The notes beneath the pieces are model-generated. The model was given only the letters and a program-made list of their open reading frames with translations, did not search any database and was not told the origin of the DNA. From the NCBI GenBank assembly GCA_029866965.1, contig CP123444.1, forward strand, positions 3,071,001-3,135,000: a stretch of DNA of 64,000 bases, in the 5' to 3' direction. The translations under genes were made by a program, and so were the position numbers. This DNA comes from Flavobacteriaceae bacterium YJPT1-3 (GTDB lineage: Bacteria; Bacteroidota; Bacteroidia; Flavobacteriales; Flavobacteriaceae). Of this stretch, positions 1 through 8,071 are shown piece by piece (within the stretch, counting starts at the first letter, position 1; each line of letters begins with the position of its first letter).

Positions 1-357
1 TCCATACGGGAAGGAAAAGCATCCATCGCCGAAGGCTTCTGTGAATTTGAGAATGGGGAACTCTTTGTCATCAACATGACCATACAGCCCTACTCCCACG
101 CCACCCATTTTAATCACGATCCAAAAAATGCGCGCAAGTTGCTGCTGAACCGGCGCGAACTCAACAAACTGGAGAAGGAAGTGCGCAATAGCGGACTCAC
201 CATCATTCCCCTGCACCTCTTTATCAATGAACGCGGACTCGCCAAATTAAAGATCGCTCTGGCGCGCGGAAAGAAATTGTACGATAAACGGGAAAGCATC
301 AAAGAGCGGGACAGCAAACGTAACCTCAGCCGCATCAAAAAAGCCTTCAACAACTAA
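1..357 (+). CDS. smpB: SsrA-binding protein SmpB, 5' end missing
   Basis: SmpB binds tmRNA and brings it to stalled ribosomes for trans-translation. The frame is open from base 1, so the gene begins upstream of the window; the 118 residues seen are the C-terminal three quarters. They start inside the family motif SIREGKASI and continue through GELFVINM, the PYSHATHFNHDPKNARKLLL stretch and a basic tail (KKLYDKRESIKERDSKRN), which in this family folds into a helix in the ribosome. A later ATG at 76 lies inside the conserved barrel and is not the real start. The stop at 357 is one base before the next gene, so the two may be cotranscribed. The identification is by recognisable family sequence and is firm. 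Confidence 0.96.
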   Translation, partial: SIREGKASIAEGFCEFENGELFVINMTIQPYSHATHFNHDPKNARKLLLNRRELNKLEKEVRNSGLTIIPLHLFINERGLAKLKIALARGKKLYDKRESIKERDSKRNLSRIKKAFNN

Positions 358-358
358 G

Positions 359-2839
359 ATGAAATACCTTATCGCCCTCTGTGGTCTACTCGTTACCCTA
401 TCCGGAGGGAGTCAAGTGGTTGGCAAAGTAACCGATGAGGCAGGTGCCTCCCTGCCTTACGTCAATATCTATTTGCAAGACAGCTACACCGGCACCACCA
501 CCAATGCCGATGGCAATTATAAATTGGAGCTGGAAAAAACCGGGACCTACACCCTGGTCTATCAGTTTTTAGGCTATCAGCGACTGCAAAAAGAGGTCAA
601 CATCGATCGTTTTCCTTACATCTTGAATGTGAGTCTTCAACCGGAGACCACTTCATTGGATGAGGTGGTCGTCTCCTCAGACGTCAATCCTGCCGATCGC
701 ATCATCCGGGAAACCATAGCCAAACGCAAGGCTTATTTGGAGAAGACCGACGCATTTACCGCTGATTTCTACTCTCGCGGACTCTGGCGCATCGAAAACG
801 CCCCTGAGAAAATTCTGGGCCAGGAAATAGGGGATCTGGGCGGCGGCCTCGATTCTACACGCTCCGGCATCATCTACCTCAGTGAAACGATCTCTGAAAT
901 TGCCGTGCGTCGCCCCAATGATTTTGAAGAACGCATCGTGGCCAGCAAGGTAAGTGGCAACGATAACGGCTTCAGCTTCAACAGTGCGCAGGAAGCGAAT
1001 TTCTCCTTCTACGACAACACGGTCGATCTCAATGTTCCCATGGTCTCTCCCATTGCGCGTAACGCTTTTTCCTATTACGACTATCGACTGCTGGGTGCTT
1101 TTTATGAAGAAGGAAAGCTCATCAATAAGATCGAGGTCACTCCCAAGCGTCCTAAAGACCGGGTGTTCAATGGCGTAATCTACATCGTGGAAGACGACTG
1201 GCAACTATACGGACTGGAGCTCAAGACCAACGGGGAAGCCATTCAGGTGCCCGTGGTCGAAAACCTGATTTTCCGGCAGAATTTTAAATACGATCCGAAC
1301 ACCGAACAATGGATCAAGATCTTACAGACCATCGATTTCAGCTTTAAATTCCTGGGCTTCGAAGGCGATGGCCGCTTTACTGCAGGCTATAGCAACTATG
1401 AGTTCGATCCTACATTCTCACGAAACCGCTTTGGTGCAGAAGTGCTCAGTTTTGAGCCCGAAGCGAATAAAAAAGACAGCATTTTCTGGAAAGGGATCCG
1501 CCCGGTACCCCTGACTGACGAAGAGCTGAATGACTACATCAAAAAAGACAGTCTACAAGTCATTCGAAAGAGCGAAAAATACCTGGATTCACTGGACGCA
1601 CGCAGCAATAAATTTTCGCCCTTGTCCCCCGTATTCGGATACACCTACACCAACAGCTACGATCGTTGGCAATTGGCTTTTGAAGGGCCTCTAACCGATA
1701 TTCAGTTTAACACCATCCAGGGCTGGCACGGTACCTTGGGACTCTCCTTCAACAGCTGGAGTGATGAGAATTATACCCGCTATTTTTCCGCTTTCGCGAA
1801 AGCGAACTACGGCTTTTCCGATGATCAGTTACGCTTTACCGCAGGCTTGTCCATGCGCTTCAATCGCACCAATAGGCGCTATCTGGCTCTTTCCGGGGGT
1901 CGTGCCCTTCGGCAATTCAATCCGCAAGAGCCCATTTCACCTTTGATCAATACGGCGGCTTCTTTGAATTTTGAACGCAACTACCTCAAGGCCTACGACC
2001 TGCATTTTGCACGTATCGACTACTCGGAAGAATTGGTCAATGGCTTCCGACTGTACGCCAATCTGGCCTACGAAGAGCGTCAACCTCTGTTCAATACCAC
2101 TGATCAGACTTGGTTTCCTCAAGACGATATCCAGTATACCAGCAACAATCCGCTGGACCCTAGCAATTTTACCAGCGCGGCCATTACCCGGCACGAGATC
2201 GTCAAGACCAGCATCACCGGGCGCTTTCGGTTTGGACAGAAGTACATGAGCTATCCAGACGGCAAATTCAACCTGGAAAATGAAGACTACCCTACCCTCT
2301 TCCTGACCTACGAAAAAGGCTTTGGAGCCTCAGAAGACGGCCTGGAATTCGACCAAGTGCGCATACAGGCGCAGCAGGACCTTAATCTGGGCAATAAGGG
2401 TACTCTGGGCTACAACCTAAAAGCCGGTACCTTTTTCAATGCTGCCAATGAAATCAGCTTTGTCGATTATCAGCATTTTAACGGCAATCAAACCCGGGTA
2501 GGCACCAGCGGTCGTTACCTCAACACCTTTAACCTCATGCCCTATTATGAGCGCAGTACCAACCAGAATTACCTGGAAGGCCATCTGGAACACGATTTTA
2601 AGGGATGGATCCTTGGTAAAATTCCGGGCATCAACCAACTCAATTTCAATCTGATCGCCGGGGCGCACGTCCTCGCCACCCGCGATGCCAAACCCTACTA
2701 TGAATTTTCGGTGGGCATGGACAACATCGGCTGGGGGAAATACCGCCTTCTACGCCTGGATTATGTGCGCTCCTACAACCAGGGTGATGGATTTGGCGCC
2801 CTGATCTTCGGACTCAAGTTTCTTGATTTTCTCAACTAA
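359..2839 (+). CDS. DUF5686 outer-membrane protein with carboxypeptidase-like N-domain
   Basis: An 826-residue predicted outer-membrane protein of unknown function. A short signal peptide (about residues 1-20) is followed by a carboxypeptidase-regulatory-like beta-sandwich (VVGKVTDEAGASLPYVNIYL, to about residue 110), the same N-domain that SusC-type receptors carry. There is no TonB plug; instead a DUF5686 region follows, rich in alternating aromatic strands and ending in hydrophobic FGLKFLDFLN, as expected for a beta-barrel end strand. It directly follows smpB with one base between. It is often found in Flavobacteriia, but its substrate is not known. Position 1790-1803 carries one copy of the iterated palindrome described in the findings. 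The domain call is from pattern recognition; the barrel is inferred. Confidence 0.85.
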   Translation: MKYLIALCGLLVTLSGGSQVVGKVTDEAGASLPYVNIYLQDSYTGTTTNADGNYKLELEKTGTYTLVYQFLGYQRLQKEVNIDRFPYILNVSLQPETTSLDEVVVSSDVNPADRIIRETIAKRKAYLEKTDAFTADFYSRGLWRIENAPEKILGQEIGDLGGGLDSTRSGIIYLSETISEIAVRRPNDFEERIVASKVSGNDNGFSFNSAQEANFSFYDNTVDLNVPMVSPIARNAFSYYDYRLLGAFYEEGKLINKIEVTPKRPKDRVFNGVIYIVEDDWQLYGLELKTNGEAIQVPVVENLIFRQNFKYDPNTEQWIKILQTIDFSFKFLGFEGDGRFTAGYSNYEFDPTFSRNRFGAEVLSFEPEANKKDSIFWKGIRPVPLTDEELNDYIKKDSLQVIRKSEKYLDSLDARSNKFSPLSPVFGYTYTNSYDRWQLAFEGPLTDIQFNTIQGWHGTLGLSFNSWSDENYTRYFSAFAKANYGFSDDQLRFTAGLSMRFNRTNRRYLALSGGRALRQFNPQEPISPLINTAASLNFERNYLKAYDLHFARIDYSEELVNGFRLYANLAYEERQPLFNTTDQTWFPQDDIQYTSNNPLDPSNFTSAAITRHEIVKTSITGRFRFGQKYMSYPDGKFNLENEDYPTLFLTYEKGFGASEDGLEFDQVRIQAQQDLNLGNKGTLGYNLKAGTFFNAANEISFVDYQHFNGNQTRVGTSGRYLNTFNLMPYYERSTNQNYLEGHLEHDFKGWILGKIPGINQLNFNLIAGAHVLATRDAKPYYEFSVGMDNIGWGKYRLLRLDYVRSYNQGDGFGALIFGLKFLDFLN
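1790..1803. repeat. Iterated palindrome GCTTTCGCGAAAGC, copy 1
   Basis: Perfect 14-bp palindrome inside the DUF5686 gene, read there as Ala-Phe-Ala-Lys-Ala. Confidence 0.9.
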
Positions 2840-2883
2840 GCAGCCGCCGGGGTGGTGAGCGCTAACGAGCGCATGCGAGTAGG

Positions 2884-2949
2884 CTTTGCGCAGCAAAGAG
2901 CAAGACGCAGTCTTGAAACGATACAGTCGGTAGTCGGTAGTCGGTAGTC
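2884..2949. repeat. Intergenic twin hairpins and AGTCGGT tandem repeat
   Basis: The 115 bases between the DUF5686 gene and pcm hold two adjacent 6-bp hairpins with the same GCA loop: CTTTGC-GCA-GCAAAG at 2884-2898 and CAAGAC-GCA-GTCTTG at 2901-2915. They are followed by 3.6 copies of the heptamer AGTCGGT at 2925-2949. No T-run follows, so this is not a standard terminator. It looks like an extragenic repeat element, but only one copy is in the window. Confidence 0.6.
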
Positions 2950-2954
2950 AAGAA

Positions 2955-3596
2955 TCAATTCCGATCCTCCAACATAGGCACAAATCGGAAGGCGCCAAAC
3001 TCTTCCTTATCAAAGGCTTTGGGACCGGTGCGTATAAAACGGGTCATGATCTGATCTTCATCCCCCACCGGAATGACGAGTCGGCCACCGACTTTCAATT
3101 GCTCCAGCAAGGCTTCAGGCACGAAGGGTGCGCCCGCAGTCACGATAATACTGTCAAAGGGTGCCTCTTCGGGAAGACCTTTATACCCATCCCCAAAAAT
3201 AAGCTGCTTGGGACGGTACCCCAGCTTGGCCAAAAAGCGCTGGGTCTGCTTAAATAATTTCTGTTGGCGCTCGATAGAATACACCCGAGCCCCCAGTTCG
3301 CATAATACCGCACATTGATAACCGCTTCCGGTACCGATCTCCAGCACCTTATCGTCCTTCTTCACCTCCAACAGTTCGGTCTGAAAAGCCACAGTATAGG
3401 GCTGCGAGATGGTTTGCCCAGCCGCGATCGGAAAGGCTTTGTCCTGATAGGCGTGAGCCTCAAAACCACTATCCATGAATAAATGACGCGGTATGCTCCC
3501 AATGGCGTCCAACACGCGCCGATCTTCAATTCCTTTTCCGGCCACCGTCTCCTTCAACTGGCGGCGCATGCCCTGATGTTTTGGGGTGTCTTTCAT
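2955..3596 (-). CDS. pcm: Protein-L-isoaspartate O-methyltransferase
   Basis: The enzyme uses S-adenosylmethionine to methylate L-isoaspartyl residues of damaged proteins, starting their repair. The 213 residues show the family features: KHQGMRRQL near the N-terminus, IGSIPRHLFMD, AYQDKAFPI, the QTISQPY motif and the SAM-binding LEIGTGSGYQCAVL. The frame is open 23 codons further up, but the family usually begins at MKDTxKHQGM, so the ATG at 3594-3596 is chosen. A poor -7-like box (TATTTTAG, read on the minus strand at 3601-3608) sits just before it. The gene is divergent from the oxidoreductase at 3677, with an 80-base shared promoter region. Confidence 0.94.
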   Translation of the reverse strand: MKDTPKHQGMRRQLKETVAGKGIEDRRVLDAIGSIPRHLFMDSGFEAHAYQDKAFPIAAGQTISQPYTVAFQTELLEVKKDDKVLEIGTGSGYQCAVLCELGARVYSIERQQKLFKQTQRFLAKLGYRPKQLIFGDGYKGLPEEAPFDSIIVTAGAPFVPEALLEQLKVGGRLVIPVGDEDQIMTRFIRTGPKAFDKEEFGAFRFVPMLEDRN

Positions 3597-3676
3597 ACGG
3601 CCTAAAATACGTAGATTTTTTAGTGGGCGAAAGCGATTTCGCCTGCAAAATCTTATTTTTACCAAAACACAAAAAC

Positions 3677-4636
3677 ATGCTAAAAGCTGGCGTTTTGGGT
3701 GCCGGACACCTGGGCAAAATCCATCTCAAACTTTTAAAACAATCTCCCGCTTATGAACTGGTAGGCTTCTTTGACGCCGATCAGGAAGCCAGCGCCAAGA
3801 TCGAATCGGAACTGGGCTACACTTCCTTCCCCACTATGGAAGCCCTCATCGCCGCCTGCGACATGGTGGACGTAGTGACCCCTACCAGCTATCATTTTGA
3901 GTGTGCCAAAAAAGTGATCGAAGCCGGTAAACATCTTTTTATCGAAAAACCCATCACCCAAACCGTAGAAGAAGCTGAAGAACTGCTCGCCCTGGCAAAA
4001 AAACACCGGGTTAAAGGGCAGGTAGGACACGTAGAACGCTTCAATCCGGCCTTTATGGCGGTCAGTCATACCATCAACAATCCCATGTTTATCGAAGCGC
4101 ATCGCCTGGCCGAGTTCAATCCCCGAGGTACTGATGTACCCGTGGTGCTGGACTTGATGATACACGACATCGATGCGATCCTGAGTGTGGTGAAAAGTAA
4201 AGTAAAGCAGATCAGCGCCAGCGGTGTTTCGGTCATTAGTGACACCCCAGACATTGCCAATGCCCGTATTGAATTTGAAAACGGCTGCGTGGCCAATCTG
4301 ACCGCTAGTCGGATCTCCATGAAAAACATGCGGAAATCGCGCTTCTTCCAACGAGACGCCTACATTTCTGTAGATTTCCTCACCAAAAAAGTGGAGGTAG
4401 TGCGTATGAAAGATGCTCCGGAAGATCCGGATGATTTTGCCATGATTCTGCAAAATGCCGAGGGTATCAAAAAACAGATCTATTTTGACAATCCGGAGGT
4501 GAATGCAAACAACGCCATACTGGATGAGCTGGAAGCTTTCGCGAAAGCGATACATGAAGATTCCACCCCGGTCGTCTCCCTGGAACAAGGCACCGATGCG
4601 CTGCGGGTGGCCAAACAAGTCATTGCCAATTTTTAA
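3677..4636 (+). CDS. Gfo/Idh/MocA family NAD(P)-dependent oxidoreductase
   Basis: A 319-residue Rossmann-fold oxidoreductase. The N-terminus MLKAGVLGAGHLGKIHL is the dinucleotide-binding loop. VDVVTPTSYHFECA and the EKPIT motif (GKHLFIEKPIT) are family hallmarks; the Lys of EKP is the usual catalytic residue. The C-terminal half is the GFO_IDH_MocA alpha/beta domain with FENGCVANLTASRIS. The frame is open from 3581, but the first methionine that matches the family is at 3677. A TATTTTTA box at 3654-3661 is a plausible -7 element. The substrate cannot be told from sequence; sugar or inositol derivatives are typical. The next gene follows after 18 bases, so they may form one transcript. Confidence 0.9.
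   Translation: MLKAGVLGAGHLGKIHLKLLKQSPAYELVGFFDADQEASAKIESELGYTSFPTMEALIAACDMVDVVTPTSYHFECAKKVIEAGKHLFIEKPITQTVEEAEELLALAKKHRVKGQVGHVERFNPAFMAVSHTINNPMFIEAHRLAEFNPRGTDVPVVLDLMIHDIDAILSVVKSKVKQISASGVSVISDTPDIANARIEFENGCVANLTASRISMKNMRKSRFFQRDAYISVDFLTKKVEVVRMKDAPEDPDDFAMILQNAEGIKKQIYFDNPEVNANNAILDELEAFAKAIHEDSTPVVSLEQGTDALRVAKQVIANF
4535..4548. repeat. Iterated palindrome GCTTTCGCGAAAGC, copy 2
   Basis: Perfect copy near the 3' end of the Gfo/Idh/MocA gene, read as Ala-Phe-Ala-Lys-Ala. Confidence 0.9.
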
Positions 4637-4654
4637 TTCAATAAAATCAATCTT

Positions 4655-5542
4655 ATGAAAAATATAGCCGTCATTGGCGCAGGCACCATGGGCAACGGAA
4701 TCGCCCATACCTTCGCCCAAAGTGGTTTTAAAGTACAACTCATTGATATCTCACAGGCTGCCCTGGATCGCGGATTGGCAACAATAGAGAAAAATCTGGA
4801 TCGCCAACTCGCCAAAGAGAAAATCACCGAAGCCGAGAAAAACGAAACACTCAACAACATCACTACCCATACCGGGATGGCTAATGGAGTGGAATACGCC
4901 TCTTTGGTGGTCGAAGCGGCTACAGAGAACGTCGATCTGAAATTGAAAATTTTTCGTGACCTGGAAGAGTTCTGTGGAGAAGACGTGATCCTGGCCTCCA
5001 ACACTTCCTCCATATCGATCACCAAGATCGCCTCAGTCACCAAGCGCGCAGACAAGGTGATAGGCATGCACTTCATGAATCCGGTGCCCATCATGAAACT
5101 GGTCGAGATCATTCGCGGGTACAATACCAGTGATGAGACGACACAGATCATCATGGAGCTTTCGCGAAAGCTGGGAAAGACCCCTACCGAGGTCAACGAT
5201 TATCCGGGCTTTGTGGCCAATCGCATTCTTATGCCCATGATCAACGAAGCCATTGAAACCCTCTACAACGGGGTCGCCGGCGTGGAAGAGATCGACACGG
5301 TCATGAAACTAGGGATGGCGCATCCCATGGGTCCGCTACAATTAGCCGACTTTATTGGTCTGGATGTCTGTCATTCCATCCTGGAAGTGATGTACGACGG
5401 TTTTAAAAACCCGAAATACGCACCCTGCCCCCTACTGGTCAACATGGTACAGGCCGGGAAATACGGCGTTAAATCCGGGGAAGGCTTTTATGACTATGCA
5501 CAAAGCCGTAAAGCGGAACAGGTAGCTGCTCAATTTGCATAG
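4655..5542 (+). CDS. 3-hydroxybutyryl-CoA dehydrogenase family enzyme
   Basis: A 295-residue single-domain 3-hydroxyacyl-CoA dehydrogenase that interconverts 3-hydroxyacyl-CoA and 3-oxoacyl-CoA with NAD. GAGTMG at residues 8-13 is the nucleotide-binding loop. Further family motifs are LASNTSSISIT, the GMHFMNPVPIMKLVEII block containing the catalytic His, and NDYPGFVANRILMPMINEA. The C-terminal helical domain ends GKYGVKSGEGFYDY. The length fits the stand-alone Hbd/PaaH type rather than the FadB fusion. The likely role is short-chain fatty acid or butyrate-type metabolism; no partner thiolase or enoyl-CoA hydratase is in the window. Its stop overlaps the start of the next gene. Confidence 0.93.
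   Translation: MKNIAVIGAGTMGNGIAHTFAQSGFKVQLIDISQAALDRGLATIEKNLDRQLAKEKITEAEKNETLNNITTHTGMANGVEYASLVVEAATENVDLKLKIFRDLEEFCGEDVILASNTSSISITKIASVTKRADKVIGMHFMNPVPIMKLVEIIRGYNTSDETTQIIMELSRKLGKTPTEVNDYPGFVANRILMPMINEAIETLYNGVAGVEEIDTVMKLGMAHPMGPLQLADFIGLDVCHSILEVMYDGFKNPKYAPCPLLVNMVQAGKYGVKSGEGFYDYAQSRKAEQVAAQFA
5158..5171. repeat. Iterated palindrome GCTTTCGCGAAAGC, copy 3
   Basis: Perfect copy inside the 3-hydroxyacyl-CoA dehydrogenase gene, read in a second frame as Leu-Ser-Arg-Lys. Confidence 0.9.
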
Positions 5543-6167
5543 CGGGAGCCTGTTATATAGTGTTCTTATCGCACTCGGCCTCCTCGGACTCACGAGTACA
5601 GTGCAAGCCCAGGACAAAGAAGGCACAGGCTGGCACCGCATCGGTTTCAATGTGGGGTACGGCAATGTCAACAACCTGCTCTTCAACGATGAAGACTATG
5701 CGTATGTATTGCGGACCTTTAAAGGACAGGCCTACTATCGTATTAAAGAAGGAAAACTAGATCTGGAGTTGCTCTTTGAACCGCAGATCAATCAGGCACG
5801 CCACGAATTGCTCAATATGTACTTTGTCAATCCGGAAGATCGGGAGCGTTTTATGCAGGAACGCCCCATCAATGAATACCTGATAAGCGGCGGATTTTTG
5901 GTTAGAAAAACGCTATTCAATACCTTAGAAGGCTATGTGCTGGGAAGCCTGGGACTTGGATATATCGATGAAGCCAGTGAACGCCTAGCCAAAGGGTTTA
6001 CCTTTGTCGATCAAATTAGTCTCGGGATCAGCTGGGGCTTTATGAAGAATGGATATATAGATATTCGTCCCTCATTTCGGCACATGAGTAATGCGAATCT
6101 AAAACGTCCCAATAGTGGGTATAACTCCCTGAACATAGAGTTTGGGATCGCTTTTGACATCAATTAA
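5535..6167 (+). CDS. PagL-like acyloxyacyl hydrolase (lipid A 3-O-deacylase family)
   Basis: A 210-residue outer-membrane protein with an N-terminal signal peptide ending at VQAQ (about residue 26), then alternating beta-strand sequence. The stretch RHMSNAN with His183 and Ser185, followed by GYNSLNIEFG with Glu202, matches the His-x-Ser...Glu catalytic arrangement known for PagL, which removes the 3-position acyl chain of lipid A. The only possible starts in frame are a TTG at 5535, overlapping the previous stop by eight bases, or a CTG shortly after; no ATG is available, so translation probably depends on coupling to the upstream gene. The next gene starts two bases after the stop. Deacylase activity is inferred from motif only. 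Confidence 0.7.
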   Translation: MHSGSLLYSVLIALGLLGLTSTVQAQDKEGTGWHRIGFNVGYGNVNNLLFNDEDYAYVLRTFKGQAYYRIKEGKLDLELLFEPQINQARHELLNMYFVNPEDRERFMQERPINEYLISGGFLVRKTLFNTLEGYVLGSLGLGYIDEASERLAKGFTFVDQISLGISWGFMKNGYIDIRPSFRHMSNANLKRPNSGYNSLNIEFGIAFDIN

Positions 6168-6168
6168 C

Positions 6169-7410
6169 ATGGCTACAATACACCCTTTTAAAGCGGTACG
6201 ACCCAGTCGGGATAAGGTGAGCTTAGTGGCTTCCCGTTCCTACGACAGCTATACCCCAGCCGAGCGAAAAGCACGCCTGGATAACAATCCGTTTTCCTTC
6301 TTGCACGTGGTCAATCCCGGTTACAAATACGCCAAGAAAGTAAGCGGTGTCAAACGCTTTGAATTGGTGCGACAGCGCTACGAAGAGTTCTGTGAAGAGG
6401 CGGTCTTGATCAAAGAAGATCAGCCTTCCTTTTATGTGTACAAGATCATTGACCGGGAAGGTCAGGAATTCTGCGGCCTGGTTGCCGCAGCCGCTGTGGA
6501 AGACTATCAAAATGGGGTGATCAAGAAACACGAACACACCCTGCGTCTACGCGAAGAATTATTTAAGGAGTACCTCAAAACCGTAGGCTTCAATGCAGAA
6601 GCCGTCTTACTTACCTACCCGGATGAGTCTGCTTTAGAGCAGCTGCTGCAGCAATTGATGGAAGAACGTCCTGAATATGAATTTACGACCACTTATCGGG
6701 ACACCCATTATTTATGGCCCGTTCAGGATTCGTCTACCATTAAACGCATACAGCAGGTATTTGAGAACATGGCCGCTCTTTACATTGCTGACGGACACCA
6801 TCGCTCGCAGAGTTCGTTTCTGCTGGCTGAAGATCTCAAAGCGGCCAACAAAACGCATACCGGCACTGAAGCCTATAATTACTTTATGGCGTATCTGCTT
6901 CCGGAATCGCAGCTCAAGATCTACGAATTCAATCGCCTGGTCAAAGACCTCAACGGCTTGAGCAAGGAAGAATTTCTTGTCGCTCTGGATACCAACTTCC
7001 GCATCCAAAACCGGGGAAAAATGGAATATAAACCGTCTAAGAAGCATCATTTTAGCATGTACCTGGACGGGGAGTTCTACTCCCTCTATTTACGTAAGCG
7101 TATGCGTCGTTTCGACAATGCTTTACAAGGACTCGATGCTCAAATCCTTTTTGAGTACATTCTGCAACCGATACTAGGCATTAAAGATGCAAGGAAAGAT
7201 GAACGATTGGCCTACGCACACGGCAAAAAAGGCTTTGCCTTTCTTACCGATAAGATCGATAAAAAACAGTTTGCCGTGGGCTTTGGTATGCTCCCGGTCA
7301 CCATGGAGGAAATGAAGCAGATTGCCGATCAGGACTTACGCATGCCCCCTAAAAGCACCTATATTGAACCCAAACTGCGCAGCGCAGTGACTATTTATGA
7401 ATTCGAATGA
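6169..7410 (+). CDS. DUF1015 family protein
   Basis: A 413-residue cytosolic protein of the DUF1015 family, whose function is not established. Recognisable blocks are IHPFKAVRPSRDKV at the start, DNNPFSFLHVVNP, YIADGHHRSQSS and FLTDKIDKKQFAVGFGMLPVTM with the C-terminal MPPKSTYIEPKLRSAV. The ADGHHR motif looks like a metal or phosphate site and is conserved in the family. The frame is open from 6142, but the first methionine before the conserved IHPF is at 6169, one base after the previous stop region. It overlaps yggS by four bases (ATGA), so it is probably in the same operon. In other genomes it often neighbours serine biosynthesis genes, which are not in this window. Confidence 0.9.
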   Translation: MATIHPFKAVRPSRDKVSLVASRSYDSYTPAERKARLDNNPFSFLHVVNPGYKYAKKVSGVKRFELVRQRYEEFCEEAVLIKEDQPSFYVYKIIDREGQEFCGLVAAAAVEDYQNGVIKKHEHTLRLREELFKEYLKTVGFNAEAVLLTYPDESALEQLLQQLMEERPEYEFTTTYRDTHYLWPVQDSSTIKRIQQVFENMAALYIADGHHRSQSSFLLAEDLKAANKTHTGTEAYNYFMAYLLPESQLKIYEFNRLVKDLNGLSKEEFLVALDTNFRIQNRGKMEYKPSKKHHFSMYLDGEFYSLYLRKRMRRFDNALQGLDAQILFEYILQPILGIKDARKDERLAYAHGKKGFAFLTDKIDKKQFAVGFGMLPVTMEEMKQIADQDLRMPPKSTYIEPKLRSAVTIYEFE

Positions 7411-8057
7411 ACATTAAGGAAAATATTGAGCATTTTAGATCGACTATACCCAATCACGTTTCCCTGTGTGCGGTAAGCAAAACCAAGCCCAACGAAGATC
7501 TGATGGAAGCCTATAAAGCGGGTCAACGCATCTTTGGCGAGAACCGGGTGCAGGAAATGGCTGCAAAAGCAGAGGCCTTGCCAGAAGACATTCAGTGGCA
7601 TATGATTGGCCATGTGCAGACCAATAAGGTCAAGTATATGGCTGCCTTTGTCGATTTGATCCATTCCGCAGACCGACTTAAACTGTTCAAGGAGATCAAC
7701 AAACAAGCAGAAAGCGTCGACCGGATACAAGACGTTTTACTGCAGGTGAAGATCGCTGAAGAAGAAAGTAAATACGGCATGCCTATTAGTGAGGCTATCG
7801 AGTTTCTGGCCGAGCGAAAAGACAAAGAATATCCCAACGTCCGGGTACGCGGACTCATGGGGATGGCCACCTTTACCGATGATCAGGAACAGCTTCAGCG
7901 GGAATTCAAGAGTCTGCAAGCGATCTATGAACGCTTTCGCGAAAGCAACGACCTAAGCATCCTTTCCATGGGCATGAGCGGTGATTATCAACTCGCAATT
8001 GCCTGCGGCAGCAACATGATTCGTGTAGGAAGTGCTATTTTTGGGGCGCGCAAGTAA
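7407..8057 (+). CDS. yggS: YggS/PROSC family pyridoxal 5'-phosphate homeostasis protein
   Basis: A 216-residue PLP-binding TIM-barrel protein. The PLP Lys is in VCAVSKTKPNEDL near the N-terminus; IFGENRVQEM, IQWHMIGHVQTNKVKY, IHSADR and the phosphate-binding LSMGMSGDYQLAIACGSNMIRVGSAIFG end are all diagnostic. Family members bind PLP without known catalysis and affect B6 and amino-acid pools. It starts inside the stop of the DUF1015 gene. A perfect copy of the iterated palindrome lies near the end. Confidence 0.95.
   Translation: MNIKENIEHFRSTIPNHVSLCAVSKTKPNEDLMEAYKAGQRIFGENRVQEMAAKAEALPEDIQWHMIGHVQTNKVKYMAAFVDLIHSADRLKLFKEINKQAESVDRIQDVLLQVKIAEEESKYGMPISEAIEFLAERKDKEYPNVRVRGLMGMATFTDDQEQLQREFKSLQAIYERFRESNDLSILSMGMSGDYQLAIACGSNMIRVGSAIFGARK
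7933..7946. repeat. Iterated palindrome GCTTTCGCGAAAGC, copy 4
   Basis: Perfect copy inside yggS, read in the third frame as Arg-Phe-Arg-Glu-Ser. Confidence 0.9.
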
Positions 8058-8071
8058 AGAAGGAAGCTCGT

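Noticed and set aside
3734..4738. Open frame of 334 codons on the minus strand opposite the Gfo/Idh/MocA gene
   Set aside because: It lies exactly opposite a well-conserved gene, has composition typical of antisense frames (many His and Phe), and no recognisable domain.
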